Positions 22,001-35,600 of a stretch of 64,000 nt of DNA are shown here, piece by piece. The stretch covers positions 443,034 to 507,033 of the forward strand of contig VZSR01003818.1 in the NCBI GenBank assembly GCA_013398615.1, read 5' to 3'. How positions within the stretch are numbered: position 1 is the stretch's first letter; the number at the start of each line of letters is the position of its first letter. Source of the DNA: Brachypodius melanocephalos (Eukaryota; Chordata; Aves; Passeriformes; Pycnonotidae). The notes beneath the pieces are model-generated. The model had not been told where the DNA came from, did no database searches, and was given only the letters and a program-made list of their open reading frames with translations. Made by a program: the position numbers and the translations under genes.

Positions 22001-25000
22001 CCAAATCGCAGGAAAACACCCCCTTGTTCCCCCACGGGCACAGGAACTCATTTATAAACCAGTGGCACCTCTGCCACACCGACCACAGCCTCCTCAGCCC
22101 CACACCCCCTCCTCGTACCTGTGCTGCCCAGCTCCCCACTGCCCACAGGGCTGGGGGCCAGGTCGGCTGTGCTGTCCTGGCCAGGGGTCCCCGCTGCAGC
22201 CCCCACCACTTTCTGCTTGTTCTTCATGGCCTCGATGGCCTTCAGCCTCCGCGCATGCTTGTGGCCCTTGTAGTGGGCTTCTGCCTGGTTCTGGGGGGGA
22301 GAGACAGGGATGGCCACATCATTTCTGTGACCAGACAGACAGATGGACATGGGGAGGGCAGGTGATGGCGTCAGGCCCAGGATGTGGCCACTCAGACAGG
22401 TTTCTAGTGCAGCCACCTTACCTGGTGGCATCCACCCCCAGGTAGGACAACTGCAAAGGGGTGTCAGGAGTGGGGTGTAGCAGAGAGGGGGTGTTGGAAG
22501 TGGGGTGTAGCACAGAGCCACTTCCCTCCTCTCCCCTCCCCAGCCTGCTCTGACACCAACACATTGAAGCCAAGGTATCACTCTCTAAGACATCACCACA
22601 TTGCTTGCTTGGCGAGATAAGGACCCTGCTCTGATTAAATGCATCGAGTCACTCCTAAAAGCAGCTTTCGGGCAAAATTTATGCCTCCAGAAACGTACAA
22701 TGAATTGTTGCTGTAAAAATGAAATAAAGAGGTTCTTTGGTGGGGAGGACACATCACCCAGTGTATCCTAAGGGGTCCAACACATGGTTCACGTCTCCAG
22801 CTCCTCTCTCTCAGTGAACGCTGGATAATGAAGCGTGACTCTGACGGATTCACGTCTGCACCAAACTGATAAAAACGGCCACAAAAAAAAAGTCCCCTGA
22901 ACACTGGTGTCCTCCCAACAGGGACAATGCTGCATTGTCCCCCAAAACAACCCTGTTTTGGTAATTTATGGAGAGGAACCCCAGTATGAATTAGACACTG
23001 TACCCCTGAGTAGGACAGATTAATTTGCACAGCATTCCTGGGGGCCAGCTGAGGATTCCTGGGCTCAGAAGGGGGAAGGATCCTATCCCATCCTTTCCCT
23101 TCCCTCCCCCTGTGGCTTTCCAAGGGCTGGGAACAGGGGCTGGGGCTGGGGCTGGTATGTGGGAAAGCAAAGGGCCAGTCCAAGCGTGGTGCCTCATTAG
23201 CAAAGACAATAAACTCTCCCTGGATAACCGGGCTGGAACAGGGCTGGGTGCAGCCAAAGTAGGTCACAGCCTCCATGCTGGAACACCCATGGGCTGTGAG
23301 GAGCTGGGCCAGCCAGGGGGACCTGGAGGGACATGGGCAGAGTAGGAACGAGGGCATGGGGCGCTTGTGGGGACACTGGGAGCACATAGTGAGACTGACT
23401 CTCCTGGAACAGCATTTCCAGCCGGGAAGCAGCCTGAAAAAAAGGAGGCAATGCTTTTTCTGAGCTGCGTGGCTGTGGAGCAGAATCACAAAGCCCAGAA
23501 CCAGGGAGTTTTGCTAGGCAGAGCAGCATCAGCCCCAGGCACTGCAGATCCAGCACGGCCAGGCTGGCATGGCTTCTCTGCAGGCAGCCCAGGGAGGCAA
23601 GAGCAACTCCTGTAGCCACAGCCCCCGTGCTGCCAGACACCAAGCACCGGCAGCTCCACTGGGCAATTGTTGGGGATGCCCCTGACAGGGGCTGGCCCCA
23701 TACCCCCAACTCCCTCCCAGCCCCATCTGTGGCCCCACTCACGGCAGAGTTGAAGCGCAGGTGGCAGATGTTGCAGGAGATGAACTGCTTCTTCTTGAGC
23801 GGGGCTGGCATACCGAAGGTGTGGCTGATCACCGCCTTCTGCACCGGGTCCATCTGGAAGGGGACGGAGGGCAGAGGGTGCCTGGGTGCTGTGTCCTGAT
23901 GGCTGCCCCGGCATGCCACCGTGACCTGGTGACCCCCATGCCTGTCACATGCCCAAGGAGCTACAGCCAGCGCCACAGAGCTCACACTGGGTGGCTGGAA
24001 GGAGCAAGGGGCTGAATCTGCCGAGGAGCCCTGCGGCCATGGAGGCTGCCCCGCACACAGCAATGTGCTGTGTCAACACTGGCTCCTGTCCTGCTTAAAC
24101 CATTCCTGAATCCATCAAATCCACAAGGTCTGAATGTTGGCTACAGTCTGGCAGAAGGTACAAGACCCCATCTGCCCCAGTGTGTGCCCAAGTCCCCTTG
24201 CCCCCCACACAGACACTTGTGTCACAGGTGGCAAATTACCAGTTTCTGTTTGAACCTCAGTGGCTACCCTTGACCTCAGCAGGAGCAGAAACCACCAAAA
24301 TGGGGGACAGAGGTGGCCAAAACAAGCATCTGGCCATTCGTTCTCCATGTGCTCTTCACCAGAGAGCTGGAATGTCCCCATGCAATGCCAAAGGCACGAG
24401 CAGGGCCGTATGTGCCAGCCCATAGGACACTGACAGCCCACATGGGTGCCAGGGCAGGAGGGATACCAGTGCTTGCTGCCACAGACACAGCTCACCCAAT
24501 ATACAATACCCACAAAAGCCCCTCTGGGCTGCCCCACTGCTGCCCAGATGTGCTTTGCACCCACTCAAACCCAACAATGACAACTCGGTCACCGGGCTGG
24601 GCACACACAGAACCACTTCCAGGACCTGCCAGGAGCCACGTCTGTCCTCCAGCCTGCCCAGGGCTGTGGTGGGGCCAAGCATGTGGCCAGTGCCAGGCCC
24701 TGTCCCTTCTGTCTCGCCCCAGGGCTCGGCCTCATTCCACAGCCCAAGCACCAAACTGCTTCCAAAAGCCATAATTGTTTTTAACAAAATGCATTTATTA
24801 AGGAAGAAAACATAAGAATAACCTCTTTGTCTGAGCGTGGCTCCAATCTATAATGCAAGTATTGTTCCCTACCCTGTGGCACAGGGAGATTATCTTATCT
24901 GAGTCCTGCTGTCAGGAGAGCCCGGGGTTTTCAGCGATCGTATTTCTCTGCAAAGCTATTTCACTGCCGAGACAGGTGCATCAGTCTTCGAGGCACATGC

Positions 25001-28000
25001 CTGGACAACAGCACCATTATCAAGACCCCAGATTCCTTTCCAGGAGTGAGCAGAATGGTAAAAGCAGGTGATTAATGAAGTGCCTGTTTGCTATGAAATT
25101 TTACTCACTTATCTGGCATATAAATGAAGAGGCATTTGGGGTTCGGCAGAGACCTGGAGGAAGCTACAGATGGCCAAGATGCTGCTCCATGCCTGACAAC
25201 AAACATTGCAATGTGCTGCTGGCAGCACCCCCATGCTGCTGGGCTAGCACTTGTTTTCCAGAGAAACATCCACCTTTCCATTCAGAAAAGAAAAGTAGCC
25301 CCAACCTTCCCAGCAGTATCAGCCACCAGGTTCCAGCTGGTTGCTGCCACCAAGCACCACCAGCTCCCACCAAACAACACCGGCACCCACCAAGCACTGC
25401 CAGCTCCCACGGGCTCATCCACACCCTGAATACTGCAGCACGAGCAGGGTGGGGATCAGAGGAAGATGCAGAGGAAAGGGAGATGCTGGCACAAGGACAC
25501 AAATGAGGCCAGGGACCATCTTGGCCTCATCCTAAACCTGTCAGTGAAGCCAGTGGCAGCAGGGCCATGTCTGAGAGTCAACTATATGGTGGTGGTGCTG
25601 AACAGCCCCAGTACAGGGTCTCCTCATCCTCCTGGGGTTATCCCACAGTGATGGCACCAACCTGGGTCTTTCCACCTCCTGTGCTTCTGCCAAGTCCACC
25701 CTGCTCGACCCTGTGGCACAGCAAGGAGTTGTGTCCACCTGAACGCCTGTAACTGCTCTGGGCAGGACTTGCGAGCTCCCAGGGGCTGGGCTGGCCAGCA
25801 CACTCAGAGCCTGGCTCCTCACCCCAGCCCCAGCCACCCCAGCCAAGGCACGTGCCTGCTCCTGCTGTCCCAAAGCGAACACAAGCACTGTCTCAAGCCT
25901 TCAGCTGCTCACCCCCATGGGAGCACACATGGTCCCAGGTGCTTTGCCAGAAGCCCGGCTCAGCTCCAGCCTGCACTGAGCGCTTCTGAAGCCTGGTGCC
26001 ACCTGAGAGCCCTTGTGCTTCTCCCTGAACATGAACACAAACATCCCTCTATCTCCTCCCCACCGCACTCCCTCTCAGCTCCCTCAAATATGGAAAAGTG
26101 CCCCCAGCTCCCATGGGGCTGGCAGGGGGCTGTGCTGCAGCTCTACATACCAATGCCTGCAGCCAGGGATTGAGGCTCTTCCTGATGGTTTCCAGAAGAA
26201 TGGAGCCAGCAACAGAGGTGGCTTTGGGCACCGCGATCTTGGGGAATAAAGATCCCAGCTTTATAGTCAATTCGTATTGACTCACATTACTTTATTTATC
26301 CCTGGATGTTCCTGCCGATATAAATAGCGATCCCTGTGCCGAGTTCCCTGCGGCCGCTGAGGTCAGGAGCAGGAATTCACAGGGATGCAGCCTCAGATCT
26401 GTAGTTCAGATCGCCTCTCTGTTTTACGAGGCGCTGCTGGGTCCTGGGGATTTGCAACATCCCAAGTCGAGGGAAGGGCCTTTGGAGCAAGGAACGTGCC
26501 TCCAGTGCTCTTAGGGGTTTTTTTTCCCCTGGTTGCTGCCCTAAGTGACAGGAGGCAGCTTGGAAGGGTTTTGTTCACTCTGCAGTAAAACATCTGCTGG
26601 GTTCATGGGAGCCCTGTGACCTGCTCTGAGCGCAGAGTGTTCTGCTGGGCAGTGCAAACAGCTCCCACTCTGCAGGGCATTGCTGAGCCCCCACAGCATC
26701 ACCAGTGATGCAGGGCATGAGAGGGGAACCCCAGATCCTGCTGGGGGTAGAGCAGCTCCAATGCGGCAGTGACCTCAGCAAGGGGCAGACCCTGACTGCT
26801 CTCCCCACACTGAGACTCAAGTGGAGTCTGACCAGCCTGGCTCAGGACACAGGGATGCTCCAGCCCTTCATCCTGTGGGATGGAAGCTCTGCTCTGGCTC
26901 CTCCAGAGCTGCCAGACCAGCTCAGGTTGCAGGGATGCTCCAGCCCTTCATCCTGTGGGATGGAAGCTCTGCTCTGGCTCCTCCAGAGCTGCCAGACCAG
27001 CTCAGGCTGCAGGGATGCCCCAGCCCTTCATCCTGTGGAGTGGAAGCTCTGCTCTGGCTCCTCCAGAGCTGCCAGCTCAGCATGCCTTGAACCTCACTGG
27101 TCCTCCTTCGGCCACATCTCCAGCACAGACACACCCCAAAGAGGCAGCTCTTGCCCCAAGACTGTCAGCCAACAGCACACACTGGGCTCAGATCTGAGCT
27201 CAGAGTGGTTGACCCCAGGTCCCCAGCTGGCTGGGACAGCCTCCCCTGGCATCTCTGTCCATGTCTGACCCATCCTCTGTGGCAGGAGCCCACACAGAGC
27301 ACAGCAGCCCCGTGACACTGCGTGGCTCCAGCAAGTACCAGATTCGTTTTCCAAATTACTAATTTTTTAAAAGGAACAACCGTGGGTGAACACGCGCTGG
27401 GAGGTGGGAGCCAAGAGGAATGAACAACAGGCATTGGGTCAAGTTCACTCCTGACTGCAGCGACTAAAAAAAGAGCCCAGACAAAAAGCAGGAACTATAA
27501 TGGCATCAAAACCCCTCCTGCCCTGTGTTCCAGCTCATTAGCCCGGGGAGAGGCTGGGCTGGGGCTTCAAAAGAGCTTAAAGGACTCAGACGCCTGAATC
27601 CCATTCACTAGCAACAGGAACCCTGCACTTAATTTCTGAACTGTCTTTGAGGATCTCGGCGATAATTTGCACCTTCCGAGCATGTTTAAACTCACAAAAG
27701 GCCAGTGAGCAGGGATGAGGCTCAGGGAAGTCCCATTTCCAGGTTCATGAGAGAAAACAATGGGCATCGGCTGAACTCCAAACCACCGGCATGCAGTGCC
27801 TCTGGGCACTGCCCTTCCCAGAACAGAACCTGCTCCACAGCGATTCTAGGCAGCACCCAGGGGTTACAGAGACCCCCACGGGGCTGGGACCAGCCCGGGG
27901 GAGCAGTGCAGCATAGGGAAAACACCATTTCACACCCGACAGGGTGGTGTGTCCTTGGGCACATCCATGGTAGTTTAATTGTCTAATGGAACTGTCTAAC

Positions 28001-31000
28001 CTCTAAAGATATGTGTCATTGCCCACCCCAGGCACTTGAGTTGGTGGTCCAAGGCTGAGGACCTGGAGCCCAAGCAGGGGGTGGGAGCAGCCCCCCAGCA
28101 CTCTGACTCCCCCAGCATCCACAGCACCAGCCACATTCCTCATATCTGTAGTACATTGTCTCTCTTTCTTTTCTTCTCCTTATTTAATTTTCAACTAATG
28201 AACTGCTCTCCAGAGCTACTTTATTACTATTGATTCCAGGGGCAAAATCCAATTGATCTTGGTTAAAATGAACCATGTTTTTAATTCTACTACTGACAGG
28301 CACCGGCTGGGCAGAAACCTCTCTGTGCTAAGGGCAAAGTGGGCATGTTAAACTGGCATCCAGCAGCCAAAGACTCCAGGAATTAATCCAGGAAGTACCT
28401 GGTAGGGTTCAAGCAGTGGTGCCATGTAGAGGAGAGACTGCTGTAGGGGAGAAGGGGTCCAGCATCCAATGCCCATCCTCCCTGAGGACTCACCGTGTTG
28501 AAGTTGGGGAAGAGGTTGAGAGGTGATGTCCCGTTGAGCCTGAAGGTCAGAAAGTGCTTGATATCCAAGGGGGGATGAAGAGGCCGGCCAGGGATGGGCA
28601 ATGATGCTAAGAGGGGGCTGCTGTGTCCGGAGGGACCTGGGCAGGCAGAGGGAAAGAGCAGCGTTAGCACTGGTGATCCCTGCTCACAGCAGGAGGACAG
28701 AGCACACAAGACATGGCACATGAAGACATCTGCCATGGACTACAGAACCCCCCCAACAGGGAAAGCTCCCAGCCCAGAGTGGGCCTGGGCACCCCTTTGC
28801 CTTCCAGGCTCAAAACCAGCACCCCAGTTTGAAGCTGGATGCAGCCACCTCAGCATCAGAGCATGGACAGGCACAGGTGTCCAAACCCTCAAAAGGTCTC
28901 CAAACCTCCCCCACGGAAGCCACCCCTTCCCTGGGCTCTCCCATGGAGCCACACAGCCCTGGGCTCCCCACACCAGCACCACTGGGGCTCCTCACCACGG
29001 CTGGTGAGGTTTTGGTTGCCAGCAGCAGCCAAAGGATTGGGAGCAGAGGCTGAGCTGCCCTCACTGCTGCGGTACAGCCGCCACTCCCCGTCCCCCGCAA
29101 AAGAACCACGCGCTCCAGCGTGGGATTTAAAAATAGCCTGGAGTTATTAATAATGTTCTGTTTCAACACAAAACACCCGTGAGACAGAGGGAAGGAGGGA
29201 GGGAAAGCCAAGCAGAGATCTCTCTCCAGCCCGACTCAGACTCATCAAAGAGGATGAGGCACAGGAAAGCTCATCCTTCAAGGGGCAGAGGGAGTCCCTG
29301 CCCAGCTCTGGGAGCAAGGATGGGAAAATGCTAAAATTAAAAAAATTAACTAATCAAACGGAATAAATAAGAAACAGTTTCAGAGTGCTGTGAGCCAGAA
29401 GAGCCCATTCACATCCCACACGGCTTCACACCCCCTCCAACCCACCCACAGCCCCGTCCCTTTTCCTGCAGCAAGGACAAGGTCAATGTTCCTCGTTCCT
29501 TTGGATTTTTTTTTGAGGTTTGGGTTCTTTTTCACCTCAAAGGCATCATGGATCCCTTGACCCAGCACAGCGCAACCCCATCTCACCACCCCCCTGGACC
29601 TGAGAGGGTTCACAGGGGTATCCCTGTGGGAGGCTGACAGCGGCCAGCAGCCACTCCCACAGCAGGAACACTGTCCACCAGCATCTCTTGTGACAACCCA
29701 GAGCCTGAGCCCCCCTCCAGCCCCCACGCCCTGACGCCAGCTATGCAGAATGAGGACCCCAGGCTGGTGCTGCTCCTCACTCTGCTCCACACCCGCCCCG
29801 TGCTGATCCCGGCTGGTGCAGGATCTGAGACACGCGTCTGAAATTCAAAGTTTGAGAGGTTCCCTGGATCTGAGCAGCGAGTGCTCATCACCAGCCCCAC
29901 GGGCACCAACGACCTCTTTCTGGGCGAGTGCATGCGGTGGCTCTGCCACGGCACCGGAGCCATCCCCGAGCCAGGCCTGACTCCAGGGAGGAATTACAGT
30001 TTGCTTCATCAGGCGTGCGCTGATCGAGTTAATTCCAGAGTCGCCCAGAAGGGAAATCTGCGAAACCGCTTAAAAATAAATAAATAACAGTACAGCAGCA
30101 GCGAGCAGGACTGGGTGAGGGGTGCATAATTAACCTTCTGAGGCGTGAAACTGTGTTTCTACATCAAATCATCTGAGACTGCAGGGCTGGCGCCAGAGGA
30201 GCTGCCCTGGGACCCCCCAGCACACGCAGCCGGGGCCCCACGCGAGAGCAGCAGAGGCATTTGGGGCTGGATCACGAGCGGTGCCACTCGTCACAGTCAG
30301 TGTGATTTGCACGGACTGCACTGGCCTTAAAAACATAAAATATACATCTATATAAAATGCACACATATATATATGGGAGGAACAAGAGGTGGGCGATCAC
30401 CTCATGCCCAAAATCGGTGACTACAACAAGGGATGCTGCAGCTCAGCTGATGCTTGGGCTGAAGGGGTCCCTCCCTGGGGAGCAGCTCCTGCACTGGGCA
30501 GGCACAGGATGAGTGCTGAGGGGACACAGACTCCCAGGATTGGCCACCACCTGCAGTGGCTGCTGCCCACCAATGGCACAGAGAAGATATATCAACCTGT
30601 TGGGCACACCCTTGAGCTCAAATTTGTGGATTAAACACATTTCTGGACTGGGATAAACCAGGCAGTTGGAGAGAGCTCACAAACCCCTGTGAGACCCTGC
30701 AGATGGGCAGATGTTTTCTCACTTGGCTTTGTCCCTGAGGCAGAAAAGAGTCCCAGGAGCAGGATGGGGGCTGAGGCCACCCCAGTGAAGCTCCCCAGCA
30801 TGTCACGACACCCTGCCAGGACATCCACAGGATGCTCTTGGGGCACCTTCCCAAGGTCACAGGGCCATGGCATTGTGGGTCCTGCCTTACCTTTGCTGCA
30901 GGGCAGATTCCGGCAGCAGCTGAGGGCAGTATTTTTAGGTATTAATTAGACACTCAATTAAGGGGATTTGCTTTTGGGAGAGTGGCAGGGTCCCAGGTCT

Positions 31001-32610
31001 GTATAGAATGACACGACCTTACCCAAGGTGACGGGCATGGCCAGGAGCAGGTGGGGCTGTGCTGGTGGAGCAGCTTTTTGTGGTGCAGCATTTTGTCACA
31101 GCCCCTACTCTGTCTCCCCCCATTTTGGCAGAGGAGCCCCCACAGTGAATGCTGCTGCTCTGGCACTGCTGGTCCTCTTGGGACAGGACATGCTCCAGGC
31201 TCTGCAGAGCATTCCAAGGGGCTGGTGCAAGGAGAGGAGCACAGGAACCACGTGTTCCTGGCATGAGCACCTGCTGCATTTTGGGGGTGCTGTCTCTGTG
31301 CCCCCTCCCAGTTCCCCAGGTACGGTCCAGGCCTGACCAAGAGATGTCAAAGCTATGATGTCCCTGATGTGGTGCTGCGTGTCCCCTGCTTGGGGCTCAG
31401 CCAGAGCCCTCAGAGCCTGCACATTCTCTACCTGAGGCTCAGCCCCTCCCCAGCCCTCTGGAGCTCTGTGCAGTTCCTGTCCCACAGACAAGTGACTTTT
31501 GTAGGGATCTCTCAGAATTTAAAGGACTTTTCAGCCCTATATTTAACCAAACTCATCTGAAATGTATCTGGCTGTCCTCCCCAGCCTGTCCCCTACTCCT
31601 TCACTCTATACAGCCCCTGAACACACACCTGCAGCAGGTTTTATTCCTGGTCTCTCTGAGGCAGAGCAACTGTGTGAACCTCCCAGAGGTGCCTCTGAAG
31701 GGGCCAACGCTGCAGGTTCTCATACCAACACGAGTCTGCCAAGAACTCATCTCCGCAGACAGCACCGCCTCAGAGAGGATCTGGCACAGAGTCTGCCCAG
31801 GCCAGCTGGAGACGGAGCTGTTTATTCACAAGGAGGCTCCCTCCTGCTTGGGAGATGTTCTCAGCAAGTTTTGATGTTGTCTCTAAATCCTTACCCAGGG
31901 CTTTAAAGCTTTTGTCTCTGGCCATGCATGTTTCCAGGAGGCTTCCCAATGCCAAAGGCCGATGGCCAGAGAAAAGGAGCAACACTCAGTCACAACGCTG
32001 GACCACGACAGCAGCACCTGTGCAGCTCCAGCACCTCTGGGATCTGGACTAGTAACAGATTGCACTGCACTGGACTCCCAGAGCAACCAGACGTGGACTG
32101 TGGAGCAGCAGATCTGCTGCATCCTCCCATTTCCAGTCTTTGGCAGCCTCAGCAGAGGAGCCAGCATTCAGGATTCAACTGAGGTAATGCTTCATGCTGC
32201 TGCACTGGGTTTATTGCTGATTAGGATCAGTCTGAACTGAAGGAAATAGCCCTCCAAGTCAAAACCAGCTTTTTGTCACACTGGAACACACCAGCAGCAC
32301 CCCAGACCCGTTCAGCCACTGCACTGGCACTGCCAGACCTGAGGGCAGAGGGGTCCAAGCTCCTGGCACCAAGAGGGCACCAAGAGCTCTGCTCACCTCG
32401 GGACAGAGAGTAACATTTCAGAGCAGAAACATGAGCTGAACACCTTCAGTTGGTCCCCAAAGCAGATGTTGAAGGACTTTCTCCTGGACTGCAGGTTGCC
32501 AAGAGCTCAGGGTGCAAAGGGAACTCCAGGACGTCAGGATGTTTTGTGAAGAACAAGAATTAGCTATTGACTGTTTTTGGACCCCTGTTCATAATTTATT
32601 CTGTCCTTCC

Positions 32611-32641
<31 letters not shown>

Positions 32642-35600
32642 AAGTCCTTTTAGATATCTTTATACTTTAAACTTTAGGAAAATTAAGATAGACTTTTTAA
32701 TATATATATTTATATATGTATATTTATATATATACACACATACAAATATGTACACAATGATGCATTTAAAGTTACTATATTTCCTCAGCCATTACAATAT
32801 CATACCCTAAGTCTCTTGCTCTTGAAATGATCATGACTTGATGCCACTGCTAAAAATACCCTGTGCTGTGTGCAAGGAACACCAACACGACACTGCCAGG
32901 CATGTTGGGGTCGGCGCAGAGCTCGGAGGATGCGCTGCCTTTTTTGCATTCGTTCTCCAGGCTCCAGAATAACAGAAATCCCATATTTTTGCAGAGCATT
33001 AAGCAAAAGCTGCTGGGTATCTTCGTGCAAAGGCAACGTGACATTTGAGCTCAAGAGCTTTGCCTTCATCTCCTTAAAACAAAATAACGACAAACCCTTG
33101 GAAAAAACTCATCGCAATCTGGGATCTCGGGTGGCCCCAGCATTCTGAATTCTGGGCGATTCAAACAGAGGTTTGGGCCATGAGGGAGGGGTGGTCATGG
33201 GAGCAGCACAGCTTTGCAAAAGATGCCGTTTTCCCAGCACAGAGCAGGTCACCATCCCAGCCCCAGCAGTGACCAGTGATGGGAAAAGGCAGCGTTGAGC
33301 TGGCGCTGGGGGCTGCCTGCAGACCCCGGCTCCTGCCCGAGGGCTCGACCTTCACCAGCCACCCTCACTTCACCTGTGCCACGATGAACCCAGAGTCCCT
33401 CATGCTCTCATAGTACTCGATGGCCAGTGCAAAGTTGAACTCGCTGATGGCTGGCCCGTCGATGGCGATCTTCATGAGGTCAGAGAGCCCCTCGTCCTTC
33501 GCGCGGCGCGACCGGCCGCGCTTCAGCAGCTCCCGGCCCCGGCTGACCTTCTCGGCAAGGGCCGAGCCCAGCGGCAAGGCCAGGGCAATAGCTGCCAGGA
33601 CAGCGAAATCTGGGAAGAGTTCATGCATCTCAGAGCTGCTGTAGACCAGCTTGACACAGAGGTCCTTGAAGGAGAGCTGGCTGAGGCTGAAGACGATGCG
33701 CTTGAAGAGGGGAAAGTCGCTCAGGGCTCTCTCGCTCACCACCACCCGTGAGTAGACCTGCAGCAGGAAATTCAGCTCGCTGACCCCATAGCTGCCAATG
33801 TCCTCCAGAGACTGGGGGTAGCACTTGGGGTTGAAGATGGCAGAGAAGGAGCTGATGGCCTCCAGGACACTGCTGGGGAACCTGTCCAGCAGGTTGCCCC
33901 GCACCCTCTCCAGGTAGCTCTCCTTCAGGTGCTCAAAGTGTTTCAGGTGCACTTGGGAGCAGTTGGCCAGCTCAACACCCTTGTAGTAGAGGCGCCTCTC
34001 GCCCTCCCGGCCGTCCTGTGGGTGCTTGTTCATCTCGCTGAGGAACTCCCGGAGGTTCTGGCCGCTGGTGCTCTGCTGGGCCTGCAGCGTGGTGGCTGTG
34101 GCTGACACGATGGGCTTCAAGATGGAGAGGTCGAAGTCCTCGATCTGGAAGAAGCGACTGAGCTTCTGGAAGATGGGGAGGACATCCAGGAGGATCTTGG
34201 TGAAGGCCACAAACTGGAACTTCTTGAGCTCTTCACAGAGGCCATGGGCCACGGGTGAGCGCTCCGCCTCGCTCTCCAGCAGCAGCACCAGAGTGGGCCA
34301 GGAGGAGTCAATGGCTTCCACAGCTGGGAAGATAGAAGTCCAGTGGATGGCTTTGGGGCTCCCAAGATCAATCTCACACAAGTCCAGGACTCTCCGCAGC
34401 TCCTGCAGGCTATCACCCTCCCCCTGGAAGCTGGAGTAGAGCCTATACACAGCATCCACGGTGGTCTCGTACTTCTGGAGGTACTCAATGGTGCTGATGC
34501 TCTCGGCCAGCAGCAGGGAGGTGCCATGAGACAGGCAGTGCACCTCAGTGAGGAGCGGGCAGAGCGAGGTCAGTGCTGTTCCCACCCCGCTCAGCCGCTC
34601 GGCCACCAGCGAGGCACTGTCGGCGCTGAGCCAGGTGAGCTTCATGGTGGGGATGCCAAAGGAGCGCATCACCTCACCCACCTTGCCTGCCACTGTGCAG
34701 GCCTCCCCGGAGGGCAGCTCGAAGCTGCCCAGAAAGGTGGTGGAGGTCTGCCCGTTGCAGGGGGAGACAGTGGTGGTGAACACGGCGAGGCTGCGGTGCT
34801 CCAGGACGTCCACAGTCTCGTCCACCACCAGCCCAATGAACGGCGAGGCTTTGATCCTGTGCCTGTCCTCGTTATGGAGGACTTTGGCAATGGCTGCCTA
34901 AGCCAGTTGAAGGAGGGGTGCAGGGAGGGAGAGAGAAACACAAATGAGATTCAGAGGCAGCGGGAGATGCGCAGCACTTGGCACAGAGTGAGTGGGTGGG
35001 CTCCCACCCACAGGCTCCCGCAGTGCATGAGCCCCAAGCCAGGGAAAATCCCTTACACTAGTTGCACACACAGAAACTGGAAATCACTTTCTTTTTCCCT
35101 AATAAGCTTTCTCCTCCTGCTCCTGTTTGGCAGCTCAAGTACCATGGGAAGCTGCTGAGAGCTTGGGGGTTCCTGTACTGAGCTTGGGGTCAGCAGGACG
35201 TAGCACCACCAGCAGCACTGACCCCTCAGCCCCCAACATTCTGTTCCCAAGCCCCCAGCTATGCTGGCAGTGAGGCAGGACACCAGGAACCTACCTATCC
35301 CATTTAATTCCAGTAGTTCCACTTCACTGGCCCAGCAGAAGCAGCAGGAAAATGGCAACATTTTTTCCATCTTTACTCATTTACTCACGCTCCCCCCATT
35401 TCAGGCAAACTCCCCAGTTTGGAGGAAAAACTTCCTCTGTGAGTGTGAGTGCTGCAAGGATCACCACAGGCTGGGAAACCTAATTAGTGGGTTTAGTCTA
35501 TCTGCAGCAAAATAAGGCGCTGCGGAGAGCTGAAAACCCTGGCAAACGGCCAAAACTCGCTAAAAATTTAATTTGATTTTAGCAGGCATGAAGTGTTAGT

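Noticed and set aside
22720..22735. AATAAAG as a plus-strand poly(A) signal
   Set aside because: No plus-strand gene precedes it; it lies in a ZNF385C intron.
34117..35158. Frames within C17orf113 on both strands (136 and 271 aa)
   Set aside because: Shadows of the 511-codon exon; no homology and wrong strand or frame.
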